Of a stretch of 64,000 bases of DNA, positions 39,201 to 54,200 are shown in pieces. Origin of the DNA: Siphonodentalium dalli (taxonomy: Eukaryota; Mollusca; Scaphopoda; Gadilida; Siphonodentaliidae); contig CP136062.1 of the NCBI GenBank assembly GCA_032622095.1, positions 35,650,918-35,714,917 of the forward strand, written 5' to 3'. Made by a program: the position numbers and the translations under genes. The notes beneath the pieces were generated by a model that saw only the letters and a list, made by a program, of their open reading frames with translations, did not search any database and had not been told where the DNA came from. Position 1 is the first letter of the stretch, and the number at the start of each line of letters is the position of its first letter.

Positions 39201-42200
39201 ACACATATTTACATAATAGCACTGTGAAAAACCCTGTATTGATTGCATCATTTCCCAAGTTTCAATCGATCTCCGTGTTTGGCACATACTAGTATCAGAC
39301 ACCATACTTCAGTCACATATTCACAGCCATCAACTTTTATTGTCTCAAACCCAATTTGACCTTGCATATTCCATTTCTTGTATGTATTCAGTTTAACTTT
39401 GTTGCCTTTGGCACCATACGGTTAGTGTCGGCGTCCATGATTATAATAGAAAAAGGAACAATAAATGAAACTGAAACTACATATACTTTCCAGGAAATTC
39501 CCGAAATGTATATCACTGCATTCACGTGAAAATTCTGCCAGTCATCATTTCAAAGCATGCGCCACCTGACTTTGCTACACCGTATACGCATCCGACTGAT
39601 TGATGTGTACACTTCAAAAGGCCTGATGCTGCACTCATTTAACCCCCTATATATAGATTTGTTCTCAAACGATCTCATGTTCTATACTTGGAATACTATG
39701 AACCGATACATTACCTACCTCACATATGACATATGGAACATCGCTGGACTTAGACACACAGAAAAACGCGTACGTGGAAATAAAATTGTACAAGATAAAT
39801 TTGCGCGCGTAATAATGCCAAGGCCTGTTTATATGAGATGTTAATTATCAATATCTGTCCCTCTTATTCGATATTTATAGCAGCACTTGGTGCTACCTTG
39901 CTCCATTAAAAAACTGAAAGTTATATAGCAGCTCTCGGCCAATCAGATACACATTTCAATTTAGAATTGCTTGAGAGCGCAGTTATTTATTATGCTATGA
40001 CCCCCGTAGGATGGTCGGAGAATATAGATGAGGGCTCCGTCCTACAGGTTTCTTCTTTTCATTTTTACCAAATTTACGGCCCTTGATTGACTATGAATTT
40101 CTGAATGTTGTATCTGTATGAACATTTCAGCTTGTAACATGGGCATGGATCATTGGATTTGGTTGTGCTTTGGTGTATTGATAGCACAGTTTAAGGGGAA
40201 AGGATACCGACTTTTAGGGGTTTAGAAAATAAAAAACATTCTCCAACCATACCAATATTTAGTTTGCCCACTCTCTAAACTGAATGTCAGGGGCATAAGC
40301 TTGTATGTATTTGCCTTACATATGTACTATTTTCCAATCGGCGGATGGTGATTTAGGCGACGCAAAATTAATTTCCTGTTTCATATTTAACTCTGACTCC
40401 AATTCTGTAATTTTATTTAGTCTACTCATTTGAGGTCATATGAGCCTTTTCAACGGAGATAGGTGACAAACAGTGGGGATATTATTTATTTAGTTATCGG
40501 CTTATTTATTACACGATTGTTATGGTACTTGGATCATTGTGATCATAATAGGGGCAGCTTTCCAATAGTGTTTTGTTGTATTCATCAGGATAGCAATCCT
40601 TTAGAGAATACAAGAAAAAATGATAAAAAAATTGTTAAAGAATGTAAGAAAAAAATATAAAAATTAGAAATATTGTTAAAGAATGTAAGAACAAATTATA
40701 AATTGTTAGGCCAATGCATTCTTTTATATATGTAGGTGACCTATGGTCGACTCGCATATATAGGAGAATACATTGGTACAGGGTCTTTAATGTTGCGCCA
40801 GCACAGATTCCATTCCACCCCTGGATCATCTAGCTCTTGTTTTAATTTCAGTTTCTCATGGCCATTATTACCTTAACAAATGTCCATAAAAGTTAGTTGT
40901 TAGATTCCATGTGATTTGATTCGTTAAAATCACCCTAAAAATTATCCTTGTCGTTTTTTAGTGAATATTCAGATGCTATTCATCACGAAGTTCGTGTATG
41001 AATCAGAAATTTTAATGTTCGATCTCAGTTCCGAGCAAGTTCATATAAGAACATACTGCAATTAATTTGTACCGATTATAATTGTTTTTACATATACAAT
41101 GTGAATAAAAGTTTGCATGCGCTGTGTTTCGGGACATTAGCCTCAGATACGGGAAATTTACTTCACGTGGCATTACCTAATGGTTTATAATTCAGGTGGT
41201 TCTTCGCTCAGAGGAATCGCCTCCGTATTATTGGAACTGATGGTGATATCGGTGAGATTTTGACCTTTGAACATTATACACACCATTCCTAAAGACTACA
41301 TACACATAGATTATGTCCTCCTCACCTTCTGCAACATACAAGTATACTATTTAAATGTCTAAATTAAACCCTTTTGCTATAAATTTCTTTCGGTCTCTCT
41401 CATACGCTCAAAATTACTTTTTAAATTATTAAGACCCTACATCAGGTTACGATCTTTATACTCCCATCTGTGATGATAGTATTCTTACTGTGATTTATAA
41501 CCATATTGTATAACTATATTTAAAAATATTTAGACCCTTTGCAAGACAACCCATCGTTGCTATCATGTATGGCATGCATTACCTAAATGTGAGCAACGTT
41601 TCTAATTCAATACTCCGCTGCTAAGCTACCGATTCTCTTCTTTATATTTAGTTGACATACCTTTAGAGCCCTTGTGTCTTACTCCAAAATATGTACCTGA
41701 GAAATGGTATCGCTTGTGTGTATACCAGTGGTTTAGGACTTACCCTAAATCTAGCAGAATTCCTAGCAACCGTTGATTAATTTTACAACCTAATCGTTAA
41801 TGTCTAATTCAGGTGGATTGGACTTCACTAAGTATCTCATCAGTCAGAACCAAGAATCAGTTGATGACGTCAGCAATCATGGGAAACTGATTGAAGCTGA
41901 AACAATCAACTTCAGTATGGACCATGGAACAACAGTTTTCATTAATACTCTGGCTCAGGACAAAGCTGGGAATATTGAGCTGGCGACCAGTATGTCTGTG
42001 TCGTCTGACTCAACACTGCCATCACTGACAGGCGTGACCTGTACCTCAGTCATGTCGGAATTACGAACGATTGTCAGGTTTGATGTCGGGTCTATTGTTG
42101 AGTACGAGAGTCAGATTCAGAGGTTGGAAATATGTGCTGGTTCTACAGAAATCACCTGCGATTTAACAGCAATTACCAATTTACAAGGTATTATTATGAT

Positions 42201-45200
42201 ATATTATTAATTCCCCCGTGGCATTCCCTATATACAGTAATGCCCTAATTAATTGACTCCTTAACTACAGCAGAATTACGGGTAACTTTTCAGCATTTAG
42301 TCGAAAATATGACTTGTTGCCATTCATCGGAAAGCTCTCACTGAGAGCTTTCCGATGAATGTCAACAAGCCATATTTCTGACTAAATCCTGAAAAGTTAC
42401 CCATAATTGTGCTGTGGTTAAGGAGTCGATTATTTAGAGCATTACTGTAGAATTCCCTGAGAAACCGGGTATAAATTTTGTATTCACCATTTGAGCTTAC
42501 GGTCCTGAAATTTTGGCATAATTTTTTTGATTCGCTTTTCAATTTGATTTGGATATCGATTGCTGATACAATTCAGCAAAAAATGCTTATCCATGCGGAC
42601 TACATGTATATGCCACAGAACATTGTAAGAATGGTTAATCTGGTTCCAAGAAATCATATTCTTTGGAGAACTAAAACCCTTGCCTAATGATGACTCTTAA
42701 TCTTCTAGTTGGGAAACCACACTGGGAATATGACTTCAGAGAGATCCTGTCAAACAACGCACAACTGAACCATATCTACATCAGCTTAAAATTAACGAAC
42801 ATCCTCAGCCGGGTAGACTCCGCCTCCCATGCAGTGACTGTGGATAAGTCTCCTCCCAGCGCTGGTGACGTTAGAGTGGTGACTCGTATCGATGTCGGTG
42901 ACATCCCTCTTATTGAAGTGACTTGTCAGATTCCGGATACGTACCTGGAGGTCAATATTACTGGATTCATCGATCCGGAATCGCCCGTAACAATGTGAGT
43001 CTTTATCAACCTGCTATCCAAATTCGGGCATGAAATTGAGGGTGAACTCCAGAAAAATAACAATCAATGGTATATCATACAACTTGTCAGCCTTGTTATA
43101 TTGGCAGGCCATGCATTCTAAAAAATACAGGAGTGACAAGAAAACAATTCCCTCCTAGATTTGTCCAGGGGTGAATTTTTCCTCATGCACGAAAATTGTG
43201 GTTTTCCCTCAAAATCTAAGTTCTCACAGATTTTTGCTTTGACTTTGTTAAGTATCCGTAATCCTCGCAACTGGCTAAATATTTTGTTATAATTTTGACA
43301 GTACACTCTAGGGCGCTACTGTTCACCTTGGAATTTATTCTTTGTATGACCAAATCCTTTGGCACACCCTACAGATCACTACTGTCATCCGATCATCACC
43401 AAACTTCATATGGATTTTCAGGGTGAACTCTAGTTTACTTTCCTTCTTCTTTATCATTCTATACATTGCTCAGCAAAAATTAACTCCTTCCCAAGTTGAG
43501 CTTGGTTTTTAGTCGATTTTGTTCAAAAACTCGACTTATGGTTTGACGAGGGACGGTTAGCGGGCGGGTGGGCGGACCTAAAGAATGCCTTATAACTTTG
43601 ACATTTGTGAACGGATTCAAAAAAATTTTGGTATGTGATTTGCTCCCAATGACTATTTACTGCCTGTAGAAAATGACAAGAGTTATCCATCTTTGATGAC
43701 TTTTTGCAATTTTATCACCTCAATTAATTTATTAACTCAATCAAATATTAACTGATTACAACCATATTTTATATATGAGTCTCTTGCGACAATATCTCGG
43801 ACGAGTTCAAAAACCAGGTTTGCCCGAATTTTTTCCCTGGAGTTATGGGCCTTAGTTTGTCTATTTTTATCATTTTTTTCACCTCTAGTGCGATAACTCA
43901 ATTAAATATTAACTGATTCAAACCATATTTGGTACATAAGTCTCTTGCAAGTTGCAACAATATCTCGGACGAGTTCGAAAACCAGGTTTGTCCGAATTTT
44001 TTCCCCGGAGTTATGTGCCTTAGTTTGTCTATTTTTGGCATTTTTTTTTCACCGTTAGCGCAATAACTCAATTAAATATTAACTGATTCAAACCATATTT
44101 GATATATGAGTCTCTTGCAACAATATCTCAGACGAGTTCGAAAACCAGGTTTGTCCAAATTTTTCCCCCGGAGTTATGGACCTTAGTTTGTCTATTTTTA
44201 GCATGTTTTTCACTGTTAGCGCGATAACTCAATAAAATATTAACTGATTCAAACCATATTTTATATATGAGTCTCTTGCAACAATATCTCGGACGAGTTC
44301 GAAAACCAGGTTTGTCCGACTTTTTGGGCCTTGTGTGGGCCTTATTGCCAAGTTATTGGCAGAAGTTATTTTTGACTGCCAATAAACTCGACATAGCATC
44401 TTAGATGCGTACCCCTTGTTATTAGAGATTAATGCACTCAAGCAGATTGAGGAAGGATACATTCGGCTCTCCTGCAATAATCGAGAACCCAAAACAACAC
44501 AGTTCAGCTCTATATATTTACCACTCATGTTACATACTAAAGTCAGTGTATTGTGACCTGTTGAATTAGATATTTTCAAACCAAATATGTTGGACTTGAA
44601 GTCTGTCCCTGAATTGCTTGGTGGATTTTTGTAGACCAGCATGAGTGAAAGATGTCCACATACAGTAATGCCCTAAATAATCGATTCCTTAACCACAACA
44701 AAATTATAGGTAACTTTTCAGGATTTAGTTGGAAATATGGCTTGTTGCCATTCATCGGAAAGCTCTCACTTGGTGCTTTCCGATGAATGGCAACGAGCCA
44801 TATTTTCAACTAAATCCTGAAAAGTTACCCATAATTATGCTGTTGTTAAGGAGTCGATTATTTAGGGCATTACCGTATATTGTGCTAGACCAGCATGAGT
44901 GAAACATGTCAGCATATCGTGGATTTTGTCAGTGCACGTTAACCAGATTTATGGCTCTTGCTGGGCCAAATAAACAAAATATTTTGTTCATATCGGGATA
45001 CCGCATCTCCAAAAAAACTAAGCATGTTACATAATTATGACCTGCCGTAAACAAATGAATAAATATCGTCTGTGCCAAATCATCTGACAGAAGATTTCAT
45101 TGCGAAAGTTGACAAAAATAATCGAGCATTACTTACTTACTTACAACACACAAGATGCACTAATAGCTTTATTTCTATGAGAATAAATGACCTGGTGACC

Positions 45201-48200
45201 TCACAAGTAATTGGTTAATATACAAATTCAAGTATATTACATAGACTATTATATTACATATAATAATGTTTGATGACAGTTGCTCTTTCAGATGATGAGG
45301 TTAGATAAAAGTTTACCATACATGTCTTCATGAGCAAGTCTGTATCCACATAATTACGAATGTTCTGATGGGGTATATTGTCCATATTAATTAGTGCCTT
45401 TGTAATGGGACTCAACCAAATATTTTACTTATAACTATCTGCCACATAAATAATGTTACATTAATACATTAATGTCTACAGTAATATCCTAAATAATCGA
45501 CCCCTAAACTACAGCAGAATTGTGGGACATTTTTCAGGATTTAGTTGGAAATATGGCTTGCTGCCATTCATCTGAAATATGGCTTGCAACAAGCCTTATT
45601 TCTAAATCCTGAAAAATTTCCCATAATTCTACTGTGCTTAAAAGGTCATATACTTTGGGCATTACTGTATGGGAAAACATTTAGTTCAGTAATTCCTATA
45701 ATACACTCCTATCTGTTGTTTTTTATTTCTCTAGCTATGAAGTTGGTGTTGGCACAGCTGAAGGATCGACAGATGTCATCTCATTCCGCAGTTTTGACGT
45801 GCAGGACACGGTCTTCCTCGATCGCTTGAGACTGCCACTGAGCACAGTTCTATATGCGACTGTAAAAGCAACGACAGACTTGGGGCTAATCTCGATGGCT
45901 TCATCCAAAGGATTTGTTGTAAGCCAGTTTCCCGAGCTCTATGTTACCGATGGTCCGGATTATCAAGACTCAGATTATATCGCTAATCTCGTTGGTTTGC
46001 AAGGCCGCTATAAGTACACAGATCCGTCCGTAATCACATATGCAGAATGGAGTGTCGAAAATATCGCGGGCGATATCATACTACCATATGTACAAATCTC
46101 TACCTTCGGCCATTTCTATAATGATGAGATCCAATTGGAGAATGGGCATACTTATATTAACATAATCCGAATTAAGGATGCATGCGGCCAGACTAAAATA
46201 ACTAGGAGCGATGGAATAACTGTCCAGATCCAACGACCTTCACCTTCTGAAGTTCGGGATAGTTTATCTGACGATGATGATTATCAACACGCGACTGACA
46301 AACTCAGTGCAAATTGGGATGATTTTGGTGAATTAGAAACTAACGATCCAACGCAAATTATTTTGAAATACTCAGTGGCGATCGGAACAGATAGAAGGCT
46401 GGCTAAGACGAGAACAAATATCCATTACTTCATTGATGTCGGCTTGAATAAAGCCTATACATTCACTCATCTGAATCTAACGGCAAAGCTGATAACTTAC
46501 TACGTAACAGTGCGAGCGTACAGCAAAGCTGGTACCTATCAGGAAGATTGTTCCGACGGAGTGCGCGTTGGTTATAACCTCGCAATGCAGCAAGGAATCA
46601 TCGAGCATGAACAGTTTCAATCTCAAACTGATAAAATAATCGTCTCTTGGTCTGGATTCCTCTCGGACATCGGGATGTGGAAATACTCTGTTGGAATCAG
46701 CACGCAATACGAAATTGTCTTAAATTCTACATACGAGTGTGAGTTTCTACTGAATAATATTGGACATTTTGACGTTTATAACCTGACGGGTCATGGTCTT
46801 GAAACATTAGCAGAGATAGATGAGTTACAACTGCTCCATGGCCAGACATACTTTGTGACAGTGGTCGCACATGATGACAGTGGAATGTGTATCGCATCGT
46901 CAGGCTCTGGTATAACTGTCGACACGACTCCGCCCACAATCGGGGAATTTAGGACAGCAGACGATGGCAGAAGCTATGCAAATATTATGTTCGTTCTTCA
47001 TGCTGACACTTTCAAAGTCGCCGTGGATAACGTTGCTGATAATACATCTGGAATTAAGCAGACGACAGTCACATTGTCAGAACATTCAAGTTGTTCAACA
47101 TTAAGAGGTAGGTTAACCTTATTACTAATTAAGGTGAAAGAAAAAAATAATGATGATCCAGATTTCCCTACCCACAATATTTTAACCCTTTCTATACTGA
47201 ATGGATTATCCCACTCAGTTATAAAAGTATAAATTGGAACAGTCTATTGTTCATTTGAAGGGGTGTTCAGGTAATAAAAGCAGATGACAGAAAAGATCAT
47301 ATCTGAACATTACTACTATGAGTATTTAGTATAGAAAGGGTTAAACCCATTGATATATTTCATACTTGCTGGTTTTCAAGATTAAAAAATTGAAGTTTGT
47401 CTTGGGTCCAGTCCACCCATTTACCTGAGTTATGGCCCTTTGTTGGAATTTGGTCTCAATTTTCGTTTTCAGATTAAAAATTTGTTTTGAAGAATGAAAT
47501 GAAATTTTGTACTTGCCCTTCTGACCATGAAATACAATGTAAGTGAATTGCATGCCAAATATAGTCATTCTACAGTAATGCCCTAATTAATCGACTCCTT
47601 AACCACAGCAGAATTATGGGTAATTTTACAGGATTTAGTTGGAAATATGGCTTGTTGTCATTCATCGGAAATCTCTCCTCTGAGTGAGAGCTTTCCGATG
47701 AATGGCAACAAGCCATTTCTGACTTAATCCTGAAAAAAATGCCCATAATTCTGCTGTGGTTAAGGAGTCAATTATTTAGGGCATTACTGTAACTCGTCTT
47801 TACTCTGATATTTTCCATCCAACCAGGTGATGGTACACTAATTGACAGCATAGATTTAGGGAGAGACAAAGAGGTGACGTTTTACGATCTCAATATGGAC
47901 GACAGTAAGGAATATATCTTGACTGTAGAAGCCATCAATGGAGCAGGAACAACCAGCGATTCAGCCAGCATTGTAGTACGTTCTGACACCAGTACTGTCG
48001 CTAAAGGCTCCGTAAAGATCGGGCATAACTGGAAGCACACAGCAAAGTTTCAACCAAATCCAAATCGTCTAGATGCGATCGTGCAGCTAATTGTCGCACC
48101 AGATGGTGCTGAATGTGATAGAGGGGAAAATTTATTGTCGACAAATAGTTATCAGCTTCTCGAAGGCTTCAATAATGGAGAAATCACCAACACTAGCTCT

Positions 48201-51200
48201 GGGCTGGATCTGGGGGTTAGATTAGATGACATAAAAGTTGATGTTGTTAAAGGCGGTATTCGATCGTCAATTCTTAATCTGGAAGAAGGCTCTTATGGAG
48301 CGACAATAATACCAGCCACAGGAGAGCATATTACCACAACAGTAGCTTTTACCTCTCATTCATATAGCTATATCGATGAATTACCAGTCATTGGAATGGA
48401 TTCTATGCCAGTGGATGTTAATAATACTGCTTCTAAAAGTATTATGTCAGACACGGTTGACCAATCTGCGACAGGGTTTGGCTTGACATTTAGAGGCTGG
48501 AAGCACAATGAAGAATGGTATGCCTTACTGTGGAGTAAAGATGGTCAGAGCGAGAAACATAATTGGATTAAACTTAGCGGGAACCCAACAAATAGCCCGG
48601 AGAAAATTACATTTGCTTTGTCGGCAGAAATAGAATCAAATGAAACATCGTGGACTTTAGACCTACTCATGGGAGACAACAGAGTGGCAATTCTTTCAGG
48701 CCTACATTTACACAGTACCGGCTATCTCATATGTAACACATGGAATGAGAAAGGATACGTTCCGTCATTTGGTGATCCATTCAATATATTCAAATCAAAG
48801 GCGACTTTGAATGATTTATTTATTCCATTAAGTGAAAACGATCCTTGTAAATACGGCGATGTTTTTACGGCTAGGAACGGGATAGCTGAGGTCTGGTTGG
48901 GAGTGTCCAATAGCCCTGAAGAAACTGACAATGTATCGGAATTTGCTTTGTTCAAAACATATTGTCTTCCATGTACTGACGGTTGTGTGAAGCCCTGTTC
49001 GTCTTCCTGCAATAATACTGCTGTAGAAGTCCCGGAAATTACCATATTGCAAATAACAGGGCTAAATCTAAGTATATCAACTAAAGAAGATGATACAACG
49101 TTTACAGCCCCACCCTATTACCTCAATACAAAGGTTGTAAGTTTTTCTGGAGCGACAGTTATTAGTCAGTCGGCTGCTGTCGTTATCGACAATTCTCCTG
49201 CTACAATTAATTACATCAGATGTCTTGACCCTGTTCATTCGATGGACGAACCGACACATTTCCAGGGTCATGACGAGGAAATAGGAGCTTATTGGGACTC
49301 AGAAGAAGACGTGAGTGTGCTCGAGAGATTTTATGTTAAGGCTGGTACAGCTCCCGGCCTCGATGATGTACTGAATAGGACTAATGTAGGTCTGATAACT
49401 AAATGGAGAGGGGCTGTACCGAATCGTCTCAGCGATGGAGTTACTTACTACATCACTGTCGAGGCTGAGAATTCTCCCGGACTTATCAGCAGAGCATGGT
49501 GTAATGTAACCGTCGGTCTCGGTCCACCAGATATTAATAATCTAACTGTCAATGTGATGGGTAGTTCTCTAGTTCCGAACTCAGATGTAGTCACGAAACA
49601 GAATGGGCGAGATATTGGTCTGCAGTGGTCCAGAGGAAAGCCTGATGTTAGATTTTATGGTGAGTACTGCGCACATATCATATAACTTCCTTGTTCTATA
49701 AGTAATATTCAAAATTGTAAAGTTCCCAATATTTGTAATCACAAATTTAGTAAGTTAATTTATTCTTTAACAGTTTAATTTCCGGATGATGACTTTTGGT
49801 ATTCATTTTTATGTGTACCCATACCATAGTGTGGTACACATAGTGTCAACGTCCAGATTGACCTCTCATCATTCGTTCTTTCATCCATCCGTCTGTCTGT
49901 CCGTAGACACTTTACGCATGGTGAATTGGATCAAATTTTGTATATGAGTTTCTCAGCCCAAAAAACAGATGACTTTTTTTTTACGGAGTTATAGCCCTTT
50001 TTCTACTAAGTATTCATGCATGCTGCTATAACTGACACATTTTTCATCTAATTGGCACTAAATTTGGTAGGTGAGTTTCTTAACCCAAAATATAGATCGA
50101 GTTCGAATATGGGTTTGATCCAATTTTTTTAATGGATATATATATGGCCCTTTTTCAAAAACAAAAAATATTAAGTTTTATTTTTGAATTGTTTTTTTTA
50201 TAGATTCAGCTCCTTGCTCAATTTAACAAAAAAAACAATATTAACATTTTTTTTGTTAACTTAATAAAAAAAACAATTTAATAAAAAGAAACTTATCTTC
50301 AGTTAAATTACTGAGACTCATTTAAACATCTTCTGGAACCACCATGCTGATTAATCTGACATGGTGTGAAAGGCCCTTGGATGGTAGGTATTTCTAATGA
50401 TTTGAACCACCAAGCTGATAAATCCGACATGGTGTGAAGGGACCTTGGATGGTATGTATTTATAATGATTGGAACCACCAAGCTGATTAATCCGACATGG
50501 TGTGATTCATTAAGGCCCTTGGATGGTAGGTATCTCTAATGATTGGAACCACCAAGCTGATTAATCCGACATGGTGTGAAAGGCCCTTGGATGGTAGGTA
50601 TTTCTAATGATCGGAACCACCAAGCTGATTAATCCGACATGGTGTGAAAGGCCCTTGGATGGTAGGTATTTCTAATGATTGGAAGCACCAAGCTGATTAA
50701 TCCGACATGGTGTGATTCATTAAGGCCCTTGGATGGTAGGTATCTCTAATGATTGGAACCACCAAGCTGATTAATCCGACATGGTGTGAAAGGCCCTTGG
50801 ATGGTAGGTATTTCTAATGATTGGAACCACCAAGCTGATTAATCCGACATGGTGTGAAAGGCCCTTGGATGGTAGGTATTTATAATGATTGGAACCACGA
50901 AGCTGATTAATCCGACATGGTGTGAAAGGCCCTTGGATGGTAGGTATTTCTAATGATTGGAACCACCAAGCTGATTAATCCGACATGGTGTGATTCATTA
51001 AGGCCCTTGGATGGTAGGTATTTCTAATGATTGGAACCACCAAGCTGATTAATCCGACATGGTGTGATTCATTAAGGCCCTTGGATGGTAGGTATTTCTA
51101 ATAATTGGAACTACCATGCTGATTAATCCGACATGGTGTGAAGGGACCTTGGATGGTAGGTATTTCTAATGATTGGAACCACCAAGCTGATTAATCTGAC

Positions 51201-54200
51201 ATGGTGTGAAAGGCCCTTGGATGGTAGGTATTTCTAATGATTGGAACCACCAAGCTGATTAATCCGACATGGTGTGATTCATTAAGGCCCTTGGATGGTA
51301 GGTATTTCTAATGATTGGAACCACCAAGCTGATTAATCCGACATGGTGTGATTCATTAAGGCCCTTGGATGGTAGGTATTTATAATGATTGGAAACACCA
51401 TGCTGATTAATCCGACATGGTGTGAAGGGCCCTTGGATGGTAGGTATTTCTAATGGTTGGAACCACCTAGTCCAAGTCTTCTCGTACTAAAACCGGCTAA
51501 GATATTGGGATGGAGGTGCCGGTCTTTAGTCCAAGACCGCTTGTATACCAATCTTATGACACGACTTACGCCCACGATCTGTGGCGGGAATTTGTGGTGT
51601 ATTTTACTCGATTTACCTAGCAAATCATTACATGATGCTATATACATCGGAAAGGCTTACATCTTATGGTCATAATGGTGTATAATAATCTAACTTTAAT
51701 GTTAAATTACACATAGAATATTCCGGTTGATTGACACAAACATCGATTTGTTTCTCTGTTTGTTTACGTTTTAACCGAAAGCCGAAGTGGTCCGAATAAG
51801 TTCGGCATTATCCGCTGTTTGTTCTGGGAATTCTACTTTCCGTTTCTATATATAGCGCGGGTTTTCCGAACAAAAATGGCGAAAACCGATCGCCCGAAAG
51901 TCCAGTTTTCTATGTGCTTTCAGAACAATTCCCGCACTAAAAACTTAATGACATAATGGAGGATCAGAACGGTAGTTTTGTTGACAATTTTCGCAAGCAA
52001 CTTGTCAAAATTGGAGCAAAGTAGAACTCTTGTGTCTGACTTGCCAAGTTGCCATGCGTGTGATGTGCATTTTGATTTAAACAATATTTATTAGCCCCAA
52101 TATTACATTTATGATGAACAACATTTAGATGATGGAAACATGAGTAGAATAGAAAAGGGGGAAGAGGATTAGCAGCAAGCAGATATGTGCTTTTGTTGAG
52201 CTATCTCCTCAGACAAGTAGAAAAATTTTAGAAATCAAGGAAGATCGAGCGAATGACAAGTGGTCGAGTTAGAGAAACAATAGGTTTAAGAAGTGATGGT
52301 ATATTAATATTATGATGTACAGACGAGTTTACAATAAGTGTTGAAATGATAAATAAGCTTATGTGGATAATAATGAGAGGGGTGTATTCACAAGGAATAC
52401 GAGACAGAGATAGGTGAAGCGATAGAAATAAAGAGCTTGTATGTGAAAGAAAAGTCGGTACCACTGTTATGAACATTTTTAGACTAACTTGTGGAAAGAA
52501 TTATTTTGAAAATGAATTGTTTTGAAAATAAATGTGGAAACTAAATATGGAAACTAAATATGAAAACTAAATATGAAAACTCCATGGGTTATCGTTGCTA
52601 TGTGCATTTTGACATCTGTGTTGATAAAATAATCGGAGAACCGAATCACACAGTTTCGAAATATAGTTCTTCCGTTTTAGTGGGACTTTTCAAACTTAAG
52701 GTTCATTTATTTAGTGTATTACATTTATATCTCCAATGTTTAATTAATCTATTTATTATTTTATTTATTGACACACATAATTACGATTACAATGGAGAAT
52801 TCATCGTAATTTGCGTTGTTGTCCAAAATCTACGGAATATTTTCAACGGAAAATGCCGAACACAGTTCGCGAGGTCAACCGAGTTCGCATACTTTTAAAA
52901 AATTGTAAACATTGAGGTAAATGTCTCTTTTCGCATTAAATTACCGTTTTAAATTCACAACTGATGTGGGTTTCAGATAAAATAGCATGTCTTCTGCGGA
53001 AAATATCCGTTTATTGTCGCAATTGTGATATTTTATTTCATATAATTGTGGTTTTATTTGAGCGGGTCACTAACGCTTAAGTCGTGTCATAAGAATGCAT
53101 GGGCCTGGAACTCGGACTAAAGACCGGCACCTCCATCCCAATATCTTAGCCGGTTTTAGTACGAGAAGACTTGGACTAGAACCACCAAGCTGATTAATCC
53201 GACATGGTGTGATTCATTAAGGCCCTTGGATGGTAGGTATCTCTAATGATTGGAACCACCAAGCTGATTAATATGACATGGTGTGAAGGGACCTTGGATG
53301 GTAGGTATATATAATGATTAGAACCACCAAGCTGATTAATATGACATGGTGTGAAGGGACCTTGGGTGGTAGGTATATCTAATGATTGGAACCACCAAGC
53401 TGATTAATATGACATGGTGTGAAGGGACCTTGGATGGTAAGTATATATAATGATTGGAACCACCAAGCTGATTAATATGACATGGTTAAATGCCATTGGA
53501 TGGTAGGTATTTCTAATTATTGGAACCGCCATGCTGATTAATCCGACATGGTGTGGAGGGACCTTGGATGGTAGGTATTTCTAATGATGAGCCATCAAAC
53601 CCCTTGGAACAATTCCAGTTTATATATCTACCAGGTATCTATTCAGTTTGTTGGTTGCTGTATTGAAGCATATCACTGGACAGAAATTAAACAATTGCCA
53701 ATCTGTTGTACATTATATGTAATTCCATAGTGGCCACTGCCCAGCTCATATCATAGAAAGTAATTAATCACCTCTTGGCATGTGTCTGTTCTTGTTTATA
53801 CAATTGTAATGATGATTCAGTTTGTAACAAGGGGCATGCATCCTTTTCAAATTCTTATGGTTCCTTGTCTCCATTGATCTGTGATTAATAAACCATTTAA
53901 CTTTTAAATCAGGTTTATTAATGGACACTATAAAGCACATATTTAATAGTTGTGTACGCATAGCTAGCCACGTAACAGCATTCAGATGAACCTTCAAAAA
54001 TGATATATTTGGCCTAATTAGCCTATTTAATTTTGAAGACACTCAAAAGTGGGAAACTAAAAGTCCATTGATTTAGACGTCCATGATTTGTCAATAGGTG
54101 GTGTTCGGACAGTTATGTGGCTAGTCACCCAATCACGGACCTGTCAGTTTATCCTATTCCACTATCCCAGATAATTTTGGGATCAAGAAATTGGATACAA

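Noticed and set aside
51468-53178. Transposase gene inside the satellite-borne element
   Set aside because: The interior frames (82 and 112 residues, AT-rich) show no catalytic triad, zinc finger or dimerisation motif.
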